A stretch of DNA of 64,000 nt from Pseudogemmobacter hezensis (GCF_013155295.1 NZ_JABJXT010000009.1:1-64000); one strand, 5' to 3'. Positions 1 through 8,583 are shown, counted from the stretch's first letter. The notes: generated from the letters alone by a model not told the origin. Made by a program: numbers and translations.

Positions 1-546
1 CAGGGCCCGGCTGTAGCTCGACCAGTTCGTTGTGCGAAAAAGAGGGATCGGCTTGCTCATAGAGCCAACCTAACCCGCTGACTCACAAACATGAATCCAT
101 GAGCCGGCCGGATAGTGCAACAAAGCCCATCAGTTATAATGCGCGTCAGCATGGGGGTCTGCTCATGGATTTTCAGGGGGGCGGGCGACTGCCCGCTTCG
201 CATCGTCTTTGGATCAGCGTCTTTGGATCAACACATTTGGATCAACACCGGCCAGGGCGCAGGCCTGGCGTTGAAAAAGCGCAGGTCAGCGGTTTATTCA
301 AACCGGGCGCCCAGCCTTCCGCCCGCCTCAGCCTTCCGCCTGCCTGAGACACTGTTTGCCTGAGACACTGTTTGCCCGAGCCGCCCGCCTGCCTGGAATG
401 ATCTAAATGTTCCGGGCGGCGGATCTGTCGGCCCCTGGCGGGGGGATTGAAGGTGGGAAATTAAGCCGGAACCGTCCTGCACAAGGCGTGCACGCGCGCT
501 GGCTCTGGACCTTTCGGGCTGGCTGGTTCATAGCGGAGGGGAAGAT
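1..546. other. Left-edge non-coding stretch with short tandem repeats
   Basis: No convincing coding region is visible here; the open frames are short, overlap one another and resemble nothing I know. The stretch holds three near copies of a tttggatca-containing unit around 205–247. A 16-bp direct tandem duplication (unit gcctgagacactgttt) lies at 342–373. A TATAAT hexamer at 135–140 has no good -35 partner. The stretch ends at the strong Shine-Dalgarno GGAGGGGAAG in front of the complex I gene. It may contain the promoter of that operon, but I cannot place it. Confidence 0.5.
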
Positions 547-942
547 ATGCCCGGAGATACAGGTATGAAAAAATTCCTGCTCAGCTTTCTGACCTGGTGG
601 AACAGCGAGACGCTGAACACGCGGTTCTTTACCTGGCGCAAAGGCGTGAAGATGGGTGAGGATGACCAGGCGAATGTCTATTATCAGTCGCGCGATGGCA
701 AAAAACGCTGGGTGATTTTCAACGGCGAGATGGAAGCCAGCCGCGTGCCGCCTGACTGGCATGGCTGGTTGCACCATACCTATGAAAAGCCGCCGACCGA
801 GGCGCCGCTGGTGCATAAGGTCTGGGAAAAGCCGCATGCCGAGAATCTGTCCGGCTCGGATCTGGCCTATGCGCCGCCCGGCTCTATCCGTCGTGGCGTG
901 CCGGCGGCCCGTCAGGACTATGAGGCCTGGGCCCCGGAATGA
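547..942 (+). CDS. NADH:ubiquinone oxidoreductase accessory subunit, NDUFA12 family
   Basis: This 131-residue protein matches the NDUFA12 (B17.2/Ndufaf2-like) family, an accessory subunit on the matrix/cytoplasmic arm of alphaproteobacterial and mitochondrial complex I. The family hallmarks are visible: [12 protein letters not shown] near residues 29–40, the RWVIFNG block near 56–62, and the [14 protein letters not shown] motif near 72–85, followed by a proline-rich tail. The start at 547 is backed by GGAGGGGAAG seven bases upstream. An in-frame ATG at 565 ([13 protein letters not shown]) gives a length closer to relatives and is a real alternative. The gene overlaps mlaD by four bases (ATGA), so the two are translationally coupled. 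This NDUFA12–mlaD–DUF2155 order recurs in Rhodobacteraceae. Confidence 0.93.
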   Translation: MPGDTGMKKFLLSFLTWWNSETLNTRFFTWRKGVKMGEDDQANVYYQSRDGKKRWVIFNGEMEASRVPPDWHGWLHHTYEKPPTEAPLVHKVWEKPHAENLSGSDLAYAPPGSIRRGVPAARQDYEAWAPE

Positions 943-1418
943 GCCGTTCTGTCGCAGAGGTTTTGACGGGCGCTGCCGTTCTGGCGGTTGGGATCGGCTT
1001 TGCGGTCTGGGCTGCAGGCAGCGCGGGGCGTGGCTTTGGCGCTGGCGCAAGCTATCCGCTGGTGGCCTCGTTCCGGGCGGTTGACGGGATCCAGGTCGGC
1101 TCTGACGTGCGGCTGGCGGGGCTGAAGGTGGGGACGATCACCGCCCTGACGCTGAACCCGAAAACCTTCTTTGCCGATGCGACCATCTCTATGCAGCAGG
1201 GGATCGAACTGCCGGTCGATACCGCCATTCTGATCTCGCAGGATGGGTTGCTCGGCGGCAATTATGTCGAGCTGCGCCCGGGTGGCATGGATGAGGTCCT
1301 GGCCCCCGGTGATGAGATCGAGGACACGCAGGGCTCGGTCTCGCTGTTGTCGCTGCTGATGAAATTCGTGGGCGGTGGCTCTGACAGCGCCGCAAGCTCT
1401 GGCACGGATGGCGGCTGA
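939..1418 (+). CDS. mlaD: Outer-membrane lipid asymmetry protein MlaD (MCE domain)
   Basis: A 159-residue protein with one N-terminal membrane anchor (about residues 5–26) followed by a single MCE/MlaD domain (about 39–117). The MCE signature reads as [20 protein letters not shown], then [11 protein letters not shown]. In the Mla pathway MlaD sits on the periplasmic face of the inner membrane, forms a hexameric ring on the MlaFEDB transporter and handles phospholipids moving between the two membranes. The C-terminus is short and rich in Ser and Gly. No mlaE, mlaF or mlaB lies beside it, so the partner genes must be elsewhere. The start overlaps the previous stop as ATGA, and its own stop overlaps the next start. 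Confidence 0.93.
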   Translation: MSRSVAEVLTGAAVLAVGIGFAVWAAGSAGRGFGAGASYPLVASFRAVDGIQVGSDVRLAGLKVGTITALTLNPKTFFADATISMQQGIELPVDTAILISQDGLLGGNYVELRPGGMDEVLAPGDEIEDTQGSVSLLSLLMKFVGGGSDSAASSGTDGG

Positions 1419-1840
1419 TGCGGCTGGTGCGTGCGGTTCTTTGTGTAGCGCTGTTTGCTGCCGGCCCGGCGGCCGCGCAAAGCTTTGCCGAGGCTGAGGG
1501 CGGCGTGATCCGCTGGCTTGATACGCTGACCGGGCGCACGGGCGACCTGGATCTCTCGCGCGGGCAGGCGGCGACCAATGGGCGGCTGACGATCCAGCTG
1601 AACCAGTGTCGCTACCCGGTGGAAAACCCCGCCGCCGAGGCCGAGGCGCATCTGACCATCATGGATTCCAGCCGCCAGGATCCGGTTTTCTCGGGCTGGA
1701 TGCTGGCATCAGCGCCTGCGCTTTCCGCGATGGAGCATCCGCGTTATGACGTCTGGGTGCTGCGCTGCATCGTGCCGGGCTATAAGCCGCCAGAGACCGT
1801 CGATACCCCCGAAAGCACCGAAGAGGGCGAGGGCGAGTAA
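1418..1840 (+). CDS. Secreted DUF2155 domain protein
   Basis: A 140-residue protein with a cleavable signal peptide (hydrophobic stretch LCVALFAAGPAAAQ, predicted cut after residue 20). The mature part carries the DUF2155 pattern: a WLDTLTGRTGDLDL segment, a central NQCRYPVENP, then SGWMLASAPALSAMEHPRYDVWVLRC. Two cysteines (in QCRYP and LRCIVPG) may form a disulfide in the periplasm. The function of the family is unknown. The ATG overlaps the TGA of mlaD by one base. The last 61 bases overlap, on the opposite strand, the 3' end of aat, so the acidic tail (TPESTEEGEGE) and the Aat tail are encoded by the same DNA. Confidence 0.88.
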   Translation: MRLVRAVLCVALFAAGPAAAQSFAEAEGGVIRWLDTLTGRTGDLDLSRGQAATNGRLTIQLNQCRYPVENPAAEAEAHLTIMDSSRQDPVFSGWMLASAPALSAMEHPRYDVWVLRCIVPGYKPPETVDTPESTEEGEGE

Positions 1841-2427
1841 CCCTCGGGCGTGAACCTTGCCGGATGGGCCAGCGCTGCTTTCAGGCGCTGGTGATAGGCG
1901 GCACGGGGGATCTCTGTCCCGCCCAGGCTGGCCAGATGCGGGGTGATGAATTGCGTATCCAGCAGCTGATAGCCGCCCGCCCGCAGCCGATGAACCAGAA
2001 AGGCCAGCGCCAGTTTTGAGGCATCGGTGCGCCGCGAGAACATACTCTCGCCGAAAAAAGCCGCGCCCAGGCTGACGCCATAGACGCCGCCGACCATTTC
2101 CCGATCCTCGTAGACCTCCAGGCTATGGGCGAAGCCCATCTCGTGAAGGCGTTGATAAAGATCAAGAATTTCAGCGTTTATCCAGGTCTCAGCGCGGTCT
2201 GCGCAGGCCAGGACGGTGTCGGTGAAGGCCTCATTCACCGTCACGCGCCAGCCGCTGCGGCGGATGGTTTTCGCCAGGCTGCGTGAGATGTGGAAGCCAT
2301 CGAGTGGCAGGATGCCGCGTTTGCGCGGGTCGACCCAGTGGATTTCCGGGTCATCACGGCCCTCTGCCATAGGAAAAACTCCTGCCGCATAGGCATGCAG
2401 CAGGAGCTCTGGTGTGATCTGAGACAT
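1780..2427 (-). CDS. aat: Leucyl/phenylalanyl-tRNA–protein transferase
   Basis: A 215-residue enzyme that adds Leu or Phe from charged tRNA to proteins starting with Arg or Lys, creating N-degrons for ClpAPS. Family motifs are clear: the N-terminal LLHAYAAGVFPMAEGRDD, the WVDPRKRGILPLDGFHISRSL block, then YGVSLGAAFFGESMFSR and LLDTQFITPHLASLGGTEIPR. I chose the ATG at 2427 (MSQITPELL) over the longer frame because it lies 11 bases after the accC stop and begins where the family begins. The C-terminus runs through 61 bases of the convergent DUF2155 gene and ends in a Ser/Gly-rich tail unlike the conserved core. Bpt, a second transferase of the same pathway, is also in this window (57186–58028). 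Confidence 0.95.
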   Translation of the reverse strand: MSQITPELLLHAYAAGVFPMAEGRDDPEIHWVDPRKRGILPLDGFHISRSLAKTIRRSGWRVTVNEAFTDTVLACADRAETWINAEILDLYQRLHEMGFAHSLEVYEDREMVGGVYGVSLGAAFFGESMFSRRTDASKLALAFLVHRLRAGGYQLLDTQFITPHLASLGGTEIPRAAYHQRLKAALAHPARFTPEGYSPSPSSVLSGVSTVSGGL

Positions 2428-2438
2428 CGCTTTCGGGG

Positions 2439-3794
2439 TCAGTCGCGCGGGGCGAACTGCGCCGCGAGCCATTTTTCCAGCCAGTGGATATTGTAATCCC
2501 CAGACTGGATATCGGGCTCGTTCAGCAGCGCCTCGAACAGCGGCACCGTGGTCTCGATCCCGTCGACGACCAGCTCGCCAAGCGCGCGGCGCAGGCGGGC
2601 CAGCGCCTCTGGCCGGTCGCGGCCATGGACGATCAGCTTGCCGATCAGGCTGTCGTAATAGGGCGGGATCGAATAGCCGCCGTAAAGCGCCGAATCCATC
2701 CGTACCCCAAGGCCGCCCGGCGCGTGGAAGGTTTTAACCCGACCAGGCGAGGGGGTGAAGTTCGGCAGCTTTTCAGCGTTGATCCGCACCTCGATCGCGT
2801 GGCCATTCACCTCAAGATCGGCCTGGACGAAGGACATCGGCAGCCCCGCCGCGACGCGGATCTGTTCGCGCACGAGGTCGACGCCATAGATGAACTCGGT
2901 CACCGGGTGCTCGACCTGCAGGCGCGTGTTCATCTCGATGAAGTAGAACTTGCCGTCCTCATAGAGAAACTCGATGGTGCCGGCGCCGATGTAATTGATC
3001 TTCGCCACTGCATCCGCGCAGACCTTGCCGATCTCGGCGCGCAGCTTGGGCGTGATCGCCGGGCCGGGTGCTTCCTCGAAGACCTTCTGGTGGCGGCGCT
3101 GCAGCGAGCAGTCCCGCTCGCCCAGATGGACCGCCTTGCCCTTGCCGTCGCCAAAGACCTGGATCTCGATATGGCGCGGTTTTTGCAGGTATTTCTCGAT
3201 ATAGACTTCGTCATTGCCGAAGGCGGCTTTCGCCTCGGACCGCGCCGTGCGGAAGGCAACCTCAAGATCGGCCTCGCTCAGCGCGGTTTTCATGCCGCGC
3301 CCGCCGCCGCCTGCGGTGGCCTTGATGATCACCGGATAGCCGATGTCTTTGGCCACGCGCTGCGCGGTCTCATAATCGGGCACGCCGCCGTCAGAGCCGG
3401 GAACGACCGGGATGCCCAGTTCCTTCGCGGTTTCTTTCGCGGTGATCTTGTCGCCCATCAGGCGGATATGCTGGGCGGTCGGGCCGATAAAGGTGATGCC
3501 GTGATCTTCCAGCGCCTGGGCGAAATCGGCGTTTTCCGACAGGAAGCCATAGCCCGGGTGCACAGCCTGCGCGCCCGAGATCTCACAGGCGGAAATCACC
3601 GCCGCCTTGTTCAGATAAGAGCCCGAAGAGGCCGCAGGCCCGATGCAGACGGATTCGTCAGCAAGGCGCACATGCATCGCATCGGTGTCAGCGGTCGAAT
3701 GCACCGCGACCGAGCGGATGCCCATTTCCCGGCAGGCCCGGATCACGCGCAGCGCAATCTCGCCCCGGTTGGCGATCAGGAGTTTTTCAAACAT
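2439..3794 (-). CDS. accC: Biotin carboxylase subunit of acetyl-CoA carboxylase
   Basis: A 451-residue ATP-grasp enzyme that carboxylates the biotin on AccB, the first half-reaction of malonyl-CoA synthesis for fatty acids. Visible landmarks are the N-terminal [16 protein letters not shown], the [10 protein letters not shown] block (79–88), the ATP-binding glycine loop GGGGRGM (162–168) and the active-site segment [16 protein letters not shown] (285–300). Length is typical of the family (about 450). The ATG at 3794 is preferred over one four codons upstream because it matches the family start and follows a GAGGT ribosome site. It lies eight bases after the accB stop, forming the usual accB–accC operon, and aat follows after 11 bases. 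Confidence 0.97.
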   Translation of the reverse strand: MFEKLLIANRGEIALRVIRACREMGIRSVAVHSTADTDAMHVRLADESVCIGPAASSGSYLNKAAVISACEISGAQAVHPGYGFLSENADFAQALEDHGITFIGPTAQHIRLMGDKITAKETAKELGIPVVPGSDGGVPDYETAQRVAKDIGYPVIIKATAGGGGRGMKTALSEADLEVAFRTARSEAKAAFGNDEVYIEKYLQKPRHIEIQVFGDGKGKAVHLGERDCSLQRRHQKVFEEAPGPAITPKLRAEIGKVCADAVAKINYIGAGTIEFLYEDGKFYFIEMNTRLQVEHPVTEFIYGVDLVREQIRVAAGLPMSFVQADLEVNGHAIEVRINAEKLPNFTPSPGRVKTFHAPGGLGVRMDSALYGGYSIPPYYDSLIGKLIVHGRDRPEALARLRRALGELVVDGIETTVPLFEALLNEPDIQSGDYNIHWLEKWLAAQFAPRD

Positions 3795-3802
3795 CCCCGA
3801 CC

Positions 3803-4294
3803 TCACTCGATGATCATCAGCGGGGCGCCATATTCGACGGGGGTCGCGTCATCGACGAGGATGCGCTTCACCGTGCCGGATTTCGGCGCCGGGATGTGAT
3901 TCATGGTTTTCATCGCCTCGATGATCAAAAGGGTCTGGCCCTCTTTGACCTGGGTGCCAACGCTGACAAAGGCGGCCGCGCCCGGCTCGGCGGCCAGGTA
4001 AACGGTGCCGACCATCGGCGAGGTTACAGCGCCCGGGTGCTGGCTGGGATCTTCCGAGACAGCGATTGCGGCAGGCGCGGCTGCGGCTGCGGGGGCTGCA
4101 ACAGCGGCATAGGCCGGGGCAGGGGCCGCGACAGCGGTGGTGACGATATTGGCCTGTTTGACGACCTTGACCTCAAGGCTGTCATCTTCGCCGTATTCGC
4201 GTTTGACGGCGATCTCCGTCAGCTCGTTCTTGTTCAGAAGCTCGGCCAAAGCCGAGATGAATGCGACGTCTGCGTCGGAAGAATGTTTGCTCAT
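3803..4294 (-). CDS. accB: Biotin carboxyl carrier protein of acetyl-CoA carboxylase
   Basis: A 163-residue carrier that holds biotin for AccC and the carboxyltransferase. An N-terminal helical part (residues 1–50) is followed by an Ala/Pro-rich flexible linker (about 54–78) and a C-terminal biotinyl domain. The modified lysine is Lys129 in [10 protein letters not shown], with the usual flanking methionines. The start at 4294 ([10 protein letters not shown]) gives the usual length; longer in-frame extension has no resemblance to the family. The gene leads an accB–accC–aat operon. Its promoter should lie in the 332-base divergent interval shared with preT. Confidence 0.96.
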   Translation of the reverse strand: MSKHSSDADVAFISALAELLNKNELTEIAVKREYGEDDSLEVKVVKQANIVTTAVAAPAPAYAAVAAPAAAAAPAAIAVSEDPSQHPGAVTSPMVGTVYLAAEPGAAAFVSVGTQVKEGQTLLIIEAMKTMNHIPAPKSGTVKRILVDDATPVEYGAPLMIIE

Positions 4295-4626
4295 GCCGTC
4301 CTCTGATGGCGTTGTGTCGCCGTGTTGACTTGTTTGCACTGGTTTAGCGGCGCTGATGTGGTCGCGGATGATACCGCTCACAAGCCCCGTTTCTGCTGAA
4401 CACCGCTTATAGGGCAGGTGCTCAGCGGTGAAAAGCACCGATAAGCCGACCGGGACCGGCTCTTTGGCGCGCGAATGCCGCAAATTTGCGCAGCAGGGCG
4501 AAAAATGCAGGCCAGCCGTCCGGATGAAATTTTTCCATTTGGTAAAAAATCGGACCCGTGTCACGCTGGGCCCAGGCATTACGGGCCGCGCAAGAGCCCG
4601 AAACCCCAACAGAGAGGTCTGACCAG
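4295..4626. promoter_or_regulatory. Divergent intergenic region between accB and preT
   Basis: This 332-base gap separates the starts of accB (minus strand) and preT (plus strand), so it should hold both promoters. I searched it for a RutR-type site of the kind at 9283–9298 and found no good match; only scattered halves such as TTGACT near 4326 are present. Open frames inside it have no recognisable product. No strong hairpin with a T-run was found. Confidence 0.5.
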
Positions 4627-5943
4627 ATGACCAATAGCAAGCTGACCCCCGGCATTGTGGCAGGGCGTTTGCCCGCCCCCGATTATGAACGAAACTTTCT
4701 GGATCATACGCCGCCCTTAGAGGTGCATGAGGCGCGGGTGGCGGCGGATCGCTGTTATTTCTGCCATGATGCGCCTTGCATGACGGCCTGCCCGACCGCG
4801 ATCGACATCCCGCTTTTCATCCGCCAGATCGCCACTGCAACCCCCGAGGCTGCGGCGAAAACCATCTGGTCGCAAAACATCCTGGGCGGCATCTGCGCCC
4901 GTGTCTGCCCGACCGAGACGCTGTGCGAACAGGCCTGCGTGCGCGAGGTGGCCGAGGGTAAACCCGTCGAAATCGGTCGTTTGCAGCGATTTGCCACCGA
5001 TTATGCGATGGAAAAGGGCCATCCCTTTGTGCGCGAGGCCAGCACCGGGCGTCGGATTGCCGTGGTCGGCGCGGGTCCGGCGGGGCTGGCCTGTGCGCAT
5101 CGGCTGGCGATGAAGGGCCATGACGTGGTGATTTTTGAACGCCGCAGCAAAGCGGGCGGGCTGAATGAGTTCGGCATTGCCAGCTATAAATCCACCGGCG
5201 GCTTTGCCCAGCGTGAGGTTGACTGGCTGCTGCAGATCGGCGGCATCGAGCTGCGGCTGGGCGCAGAGCTGGGCCGCGATTTCGCTTTGCAGGATCTGCG
5301 CGAGGAATATGACGCGGTCTTCCTTGGGGTGGGGCTGCAGGGCGTCAATCTTCTGGGGACCGAGGGCGAGGATCTGGCAGGCATCAGCAATGCGGTCGAT
5401 TTCATCGCCGAGCTGCGCCAGGCGGAAGATCTGTCTGTGCTGCCGGTTGGCCGCGATGTGGTGGTGATCGGCGGCGGCATGACGGCGGTGGATGCCGCGG
5501 TGCAATCGCGGCTTTTGGGCGCGGAAAATGTCACCATCGTCTATCGCCGCGGCCAGGATCAAATGTCGGCCTCGGCGCATGAGCAGGAACATGCGACCAG
5601 CAAGGGGGTGCGAATCATCCACAATGCCGCGCCGCTGCGGCTGATCGGCAAGGGCCAGGTCGAGGCGGTCGAATTCGCCTATACCGCTGACGAGGGCGGC
5701 AGGCTGCGCCTTTTGCCCGAGACCTTCACCCTGCGGGCCGATCAGGTCTTGCGGGCGATTGGCCAGCGCCTGACCGGGCTGCCCGATGGGATCGAGGCCA
5801 GGGGCGGCAAGATCGGCGCGGCCCCGGCGCGGGTCTGGGCGGGCGGCGACTGCGCGGCAGGCGGCGAGGATCTGACGGTGACAGCCGTGGCCGAGGGCCG
5901 CGACGCCGCCGAGGCGATCCATCTGCATCTTTGCGGGCTTTGA
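4627..5943 (+). CDS. preT: NAD(P)-dependent dihydropyrimidine dehydrogenase, flavin/Fe-S subunit PreT
   Basis: A 438-residue subunit that passes electrons from NAD(P)H to PreA for reduction of uracil and thymine to the dihydro forms. The N-terminal domain carries two cysteine clusters (Cys43, 46, 51, 55 and Cys90, 94, 100, 104), as in the glutamate synthase small-subunit family. A FAD-binding VVGAGPAGLA motif starts near 146, a second Rossmann motif VVIGGGMTAVDAA lies in the middle, and the C-terminal WAGGDCAAGGEDLTVTAVAEGRDAA is typical of this family. The ATG at 4627 follows the previous frame's TGACCAG context and gives the usual length. Its partner PreA is about 770 bases downstream, separated by a DedA gene and a terminator. 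Confidence 0.93.
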   Translation: MTNSKLTPGIVAGRLPAPDYERNFLDHTPPLEVHEARVAADRCYFCHDAPCMTACPTAIDIPLFIRQIATATPEAAAKTIWSQNILGGICARVCPTETLCEQACVREVAEGKPVEIGRLQRFATDYAMEKGHPFVREASTGRRIAVVGAGPAGLACAHRLAMKGHDVVIFERRSKAGGLNEFGIASYKSTGGFAQREVDWLLQIGGIELRLGAELGRDFALQDLREEYDAVFLGVGLQGVNLLGTEGEDLAGISNAVDFIAELRQAEDLSVLPVGRDVVVIGGGMTAVDAAVQSRLLGAENVTIVYRRGQDQMSASAHEQEHATSKGVRIIHNAAPLRLIGKGQVEAVEFAYTADEGGRLRLLPETFTLRADQVLRAIGQRLTGLPDGIEARGGKIGAAPARVWAGGDCAAGGEDLTVTAVAEGRDAAEAIHLHLCGL

Positions 5944-6045
5944 CCATGTCAGGGCCACATCCTTGTAACGATTGGCAAAAAGAGCCGCTTCTGCCTTGTC
6001 TTGGCCATTCTTCTCGTTCAAATCAGCGTCAGAACGTGAGGGGCC

Positions 6046-6582
6046 ATGAACGATCTGATCGCGCAAATCATCGACTTTATCGAGCGTCATCAGGCGCTTG
6101 CCCCCTGGATCATGCTGATCCTGGCGGCAGCCGAGACCACGGCCTTTCTGTCGATCATCATCCCCTCAACCGCGATCATGGTGGCGGTCGGGGCCTTTGC
6201 GGCCAATGGCGTTCTCAGCTTTACGACGCTGTGGATCGGGGCCTCGCTGGGGGCGATGGTCGGCTCGTTCTTCTCATACTGGCTGGGCTGGCGCTACGGC
6301 GCGGCGATCCTGCAGATGCGGCCGATGCGCGACCATCCGGAATGGAAAGTGCAGGCCAACAAGGCCTTTACCCGCTGGGGCCCGATCACCGTTTTCGGCG
6401 GCCATTTCGTCACCGTCCTGCGCCCCGTCGTCTTTCTGATGGCCGGGATGAGCGGCATGACCCTGGGGCGGTTCGCCTTTTGGAACACGCTGGGCTGCAT
6501 CGCCTGGGCCGGGGTCGTGCTGAAATTCGGCGAGGTCGGCGGCTGGGTGATCAGCTGGGCCTGGGGCTGGCTGTTCGGCTAG
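6046..6582 (+). CDS. DedA-family (VTT domain) membrane protein
   Basis: A 178-residue integral membrane protein with several hydrophobic segments (about 17–40, 45–75, 118–140 and 150–175). The VTT/DedA pattern shows as LAAAETTAFLSIIIPSTAIM, then SYWLGWRYG and a GPITVFGGHFVTVLRPVVFLMAGMSGM segment with the conserved Arg-Pro. DedA proteins are proposed lipid scramblases or transporters linked to envelope homeostasis. It lies between the two subunit genes of dihydropyrimidine dehydrogenase, 102 bases after preT, and a strong terminator follows. Whether it has any role in pyrimidine use (for example uptake or export) cannot be told from sequence. Confidence 0.9.
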   Translation: MNDLIAQIIDFIERHQALAPWIMLILAAAETTAFLSIIIPSTAIMVAVGAFAANGVLSFTTLWIGASLGAMVGSFFSYWLGWRYGAAILQMRPMRDHPEWKVQANKAFTRWGPITVFGGHFVTVLRPVVFLMAGMSGMTLGRFAFWNTLGCIAWAGVVLKFGEVGGWVISWAWGWLFG

Positions 6583-6605
6583 ACCCAGCTTTTACGCGAA
6601 GAACC

Positions 6606-6641
6606 AAAGGCGCGGCAGAGCAGTCTCTGGCCGCGCCTTTT
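6606..6641 (+). terminator. Strong intrinsic terminator after the DedA gene
   Basis: An 11-bp perfect stem (AAAGGCGCGGC pairing with GCCGCGCCTTT) is extended inward by an AGAG/CTCT stem around a four-base loop and ends in TTTT. It begins 23 bases after the DedA stop and ends 67 bases before the preA start. It therefore splits preT–dedA from preA at the RNA level. Confidence 0.85.
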
Positions 6642-6708
6642 GCATCTGTGACCCCTTTCCCCAGACACCAGAGGCGGCCCGCAGCCGTCCATCTCCAGGG
6701 AGGCCCAA

Positions 6709-8010
6709 ATGGCTGATCTTACAACAAATTTCCTTGGCATCCGTTCCCCCAATCCGTTCTGGCTGGCCTCGGCCCCGCCCACCGACAAAGAATATAACGT
6801 CGAGCGCGCCTTTGAGGCGGGCTGGGGCGGCGTGGTCTGGAAAACCCTCGGCGCGGAAGGGCCCCCGGTCGTGAACGTCAACGGCCCGCGCTATGGCGCG
6901 GTCTGGGGCGCGGATCGCCGGCTTTTGGGGCTGAACAATATCGAGCTGATCACCGACCGCCCGCTGCAGGTGAACCTGGATGAGATCAAACGCGTGCGCC
7001 GCAAATGGCGCGACCGGGCGCTGATCATCTCTTTGATGGTGCCCTGCGATGAGGACAGCTGGAAGGATATCCTTGCCAAAATCGAGGATACCGAGGCCGA
7101 TGGGGTCGAACTGAACTTCGGCTGCCCGCATGGGATGGCGGAACGCGGCATGGGCTCGGCTGTGGGGCAGGTGCCCGAATATATCGAGATGGTCACCCGC
7201 TGGGTGAAGCAATATTCGCGCATGCCCTGCATCGTGAAACTGACGCCGAACATCAGCGACATCCGCAAACCCGCCGAGGCCGCCCGGCGCGGTGGGGCCG
7301 ATGCGGTCAGCCTGATCAATACGATCAACTCGATCACCTCGGTCAATCTCGACAGTTTCTCGCCCGAGCCGATGATCGACGGCAAGGGCAGCCATGGCGG
7401 CTATTGCGGCCCGGCGGTGAAGCCGATCGCGCTGAATATGGTGGCCGAGATCGCCCGCAATCCGGCAACGGCGGGCCTGCCGATTTCCGGGATTGGCGGC
7501 GTGACGACCTGGCGCGATGCGGCAGAGTTCATCGCGCTTGGCTGCGGCACAGTCCAGGCCTGCACGGTTGCGATGACCTATGGTTTCAAAGTGGTGCAAG
7601 AGCTGATTTCCGGCCTCAGCGAATATCTCGATGAGAAGGGCATGACGCTGGAAGAGCTGCGCGGCCGCGCGGTGCCCAATGTCACCGACTGGCAGCATCT
7701 GAACCTGAATTACGTGGCCAAGGCGCATATCAGCCAGGACGACTGCATCAAATGCGGCCGCTGCTATGCCGCCTGTGAGGACACCAGCCACCAGGCGATT
7801 GCCATGGGGCCGGGGCGGGTCTTTACCGTCAAAGAAGAGGAATGCGTCGCCTGCAACCTCTGCGTCAATGTCTGCCCGGTCGAGAATTGCATCACGATGG
7901 AGCCGATGGCCAAAGGCCAGACCGATCCGCGCACCGGGCAGGTGGTGGGCGATTATGCGAATTGGACAACGCATCCGAACAATCCGGCGGCACGGCCTGC
8001 AGCCGAATAG
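6709..8010 (+). CDS. preA: NAD(P)-dependent dihydropyrimidine dehydrogenase, catalytic subunit PreA
   Basis: A 433-residue FMN-containing subunit that reduces uracil and thymine. The barrel domain resembles dihydroorotate dehydrogenase: FWLASAPPTDKEYNV at the N-terminus, LNFGCPHGMAERGMG in the active-site loop, IVKLTPNISDI, and GGYCGPAVKPIALNMV. The C-terminus has two 4Fe-4S motifs, Cys346/349/352/356 and Cys379/382/385/389, that take electrons from PreT. In mammalian dihydropyrimidine dehydrogenase the active-site loop carries a catalytic Cys in LACGQ; here the corresponding stretch reads SAVGQ. A good ribosome site (CAGGGAGG) precedes the ATG. No clear promoter was found in the 67 bases after the upstream terminator. 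Confidence 0.95.
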   Translation: MADLTTNFLGIRSPNPFWLASAPPTDKEYNVERAFEAGWGGVVWKTLGAEGPPVVNVNGPRYGAVWGADRRLLGLNNIELITDRPLQVNLDEIKRVRRKWRDRALIISLMVPCDEDSWKDILAKIEDTEADGVELNFGCPHGMAERGMGSAVGQVPEYIEMVTRWVKQYSRMPCIVKLTPNISDIRKPAEAARRGGADAVSLINTINSITSVNLDSFSPEPMIDGKGSHGGYCGPAVKPIALNMVAEIARNPATAGLPISGIGGVTTWRDAAEFIALGCGTVQACTVAMTYGFKVVQELISGLSEYLDEKGMTLEELRGRAVPNVTDWQHLNLNYVAKAHISQDDCIKCGRCYAACEDTSHQAIAMGPGRVFTVKEEECVACNLCVNVCPVENCITMEPMAKGQTDPRTGQVVGDYANWTTHPNNPAARPAAE

Positions 8011-8150
8011 GCGGGGGCTGCCAGGGTGCGGCGGGCATCCTGGCAGCGCTGTCGTTGCATGGCGCGCGGCTGCACAACGGGGGGAAAGGCCCGGGCTGAC
8101 CGTGTTTGAGACAGGTCTGAGATGACCCGGGATCTGGCCCGGGCGACGGC

Positions 8151-8456
8151 TCAGGGCACCCGGTTTGCCAGCGGGTTCACGCCCACCGCCCGCAGCGTCA
8201 TCATATAGGCCCGCTGCGCCTCTTCGACCTTGGTTTTGGCCAGCTCTTGCAGGTTGCTTTGATCGGTCAGCGGCGGGCGGCTGGCATTGGTGCCGACAGT
8301 CTGCGCAACCGGATTTGCGATTTCAGTGCTGCCAGCATCTGACGCCCGGCCACTGCTTTGTGATGCCGACACGGAACCGGCTGAATTTCCGGCCTGGCCA
8401 TGCGACGGCAGATCTGCGGTCGGCAGGACAGGACGGACGGCGGAAATGAATCCCAT
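8151..8456 (-). CDS. Small protein of unknown function
   Basis: A 101-residue protein I do not recognise. The N-terminus is MGFISAVRPVLPTADLP, the middle is Ser/Gly/Ala/Gln-rich and probably disordered, and the C-terminal 35 residues (ELAKTKVEEAQRAYMMTLRAVGVNP) look like one amphipathic helix and the most conserved-looking part. No signal peptide or membrane segment is evident. The ATG at 8456 has a GGGGTG sequence about eight bases upstream; a GTG nine bases earlier is an alternative. It is a single minus-strand gene between preA and the TetR gene, on the same strand as the regulator. Codon third positions are GC-rich as in neighbours, which supports a real gene. Confidence 0.6.
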   Translation of the reverse strand: MGFISAVRPVLPTADLPSHGQAGNSAGSVSASQSSGRASDAGSTEIANPVAQTVGTNASRPPLTDQSNLQELAKTKVEEAQRAYMMTLRAVGVNPLANRVP

Positions 8457-8583
8457 AACCGTCACCCCACGAATAAGAATGCCCCACAGGTTGAGGGTGT
8501 CATAAAATGCAATGATATCAAAACGGTTACTGCTTCATATTAAAGTTTAACTTTAACGGAAAATCCACGATCTGCAGCTGCGC

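Noticed and set aside
2484-3899. 471-codon open frame on the plus strand across accC and accB
   Set aside because: It is antisense to two certain genes. The composition (Asp, Arg, His and Leu-rich without domain motifs) is typical of the reverse frame of GC-rich coding DNA.
4295-4626. A second RutR-type operator upstream of preT
   Set aside because: I searched for TGACC and GGTCA halves with four-base spacing and found none; scattered TTGAC-like pieces are not enough.
4422-4655. 77-codon minus-strand frame in the accB–preT gap
   Set aside because: No ribosome site, no known motif, and it overlaps the start of preT; treated as non-coding.
6592-7974. 460-codon minus-strand frame across preA
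   Set aside because: PreA is unambiguous, and the reverse frame lacks any motif or ribosome site.
8017-8047. Hairpin GCTGCCAGG…CCTGGCAGC after preA as a terminator
   Set aside because: The loop is 13 bases and no T-tract follows on either strand, so I did not call it a terminator, although it may form.
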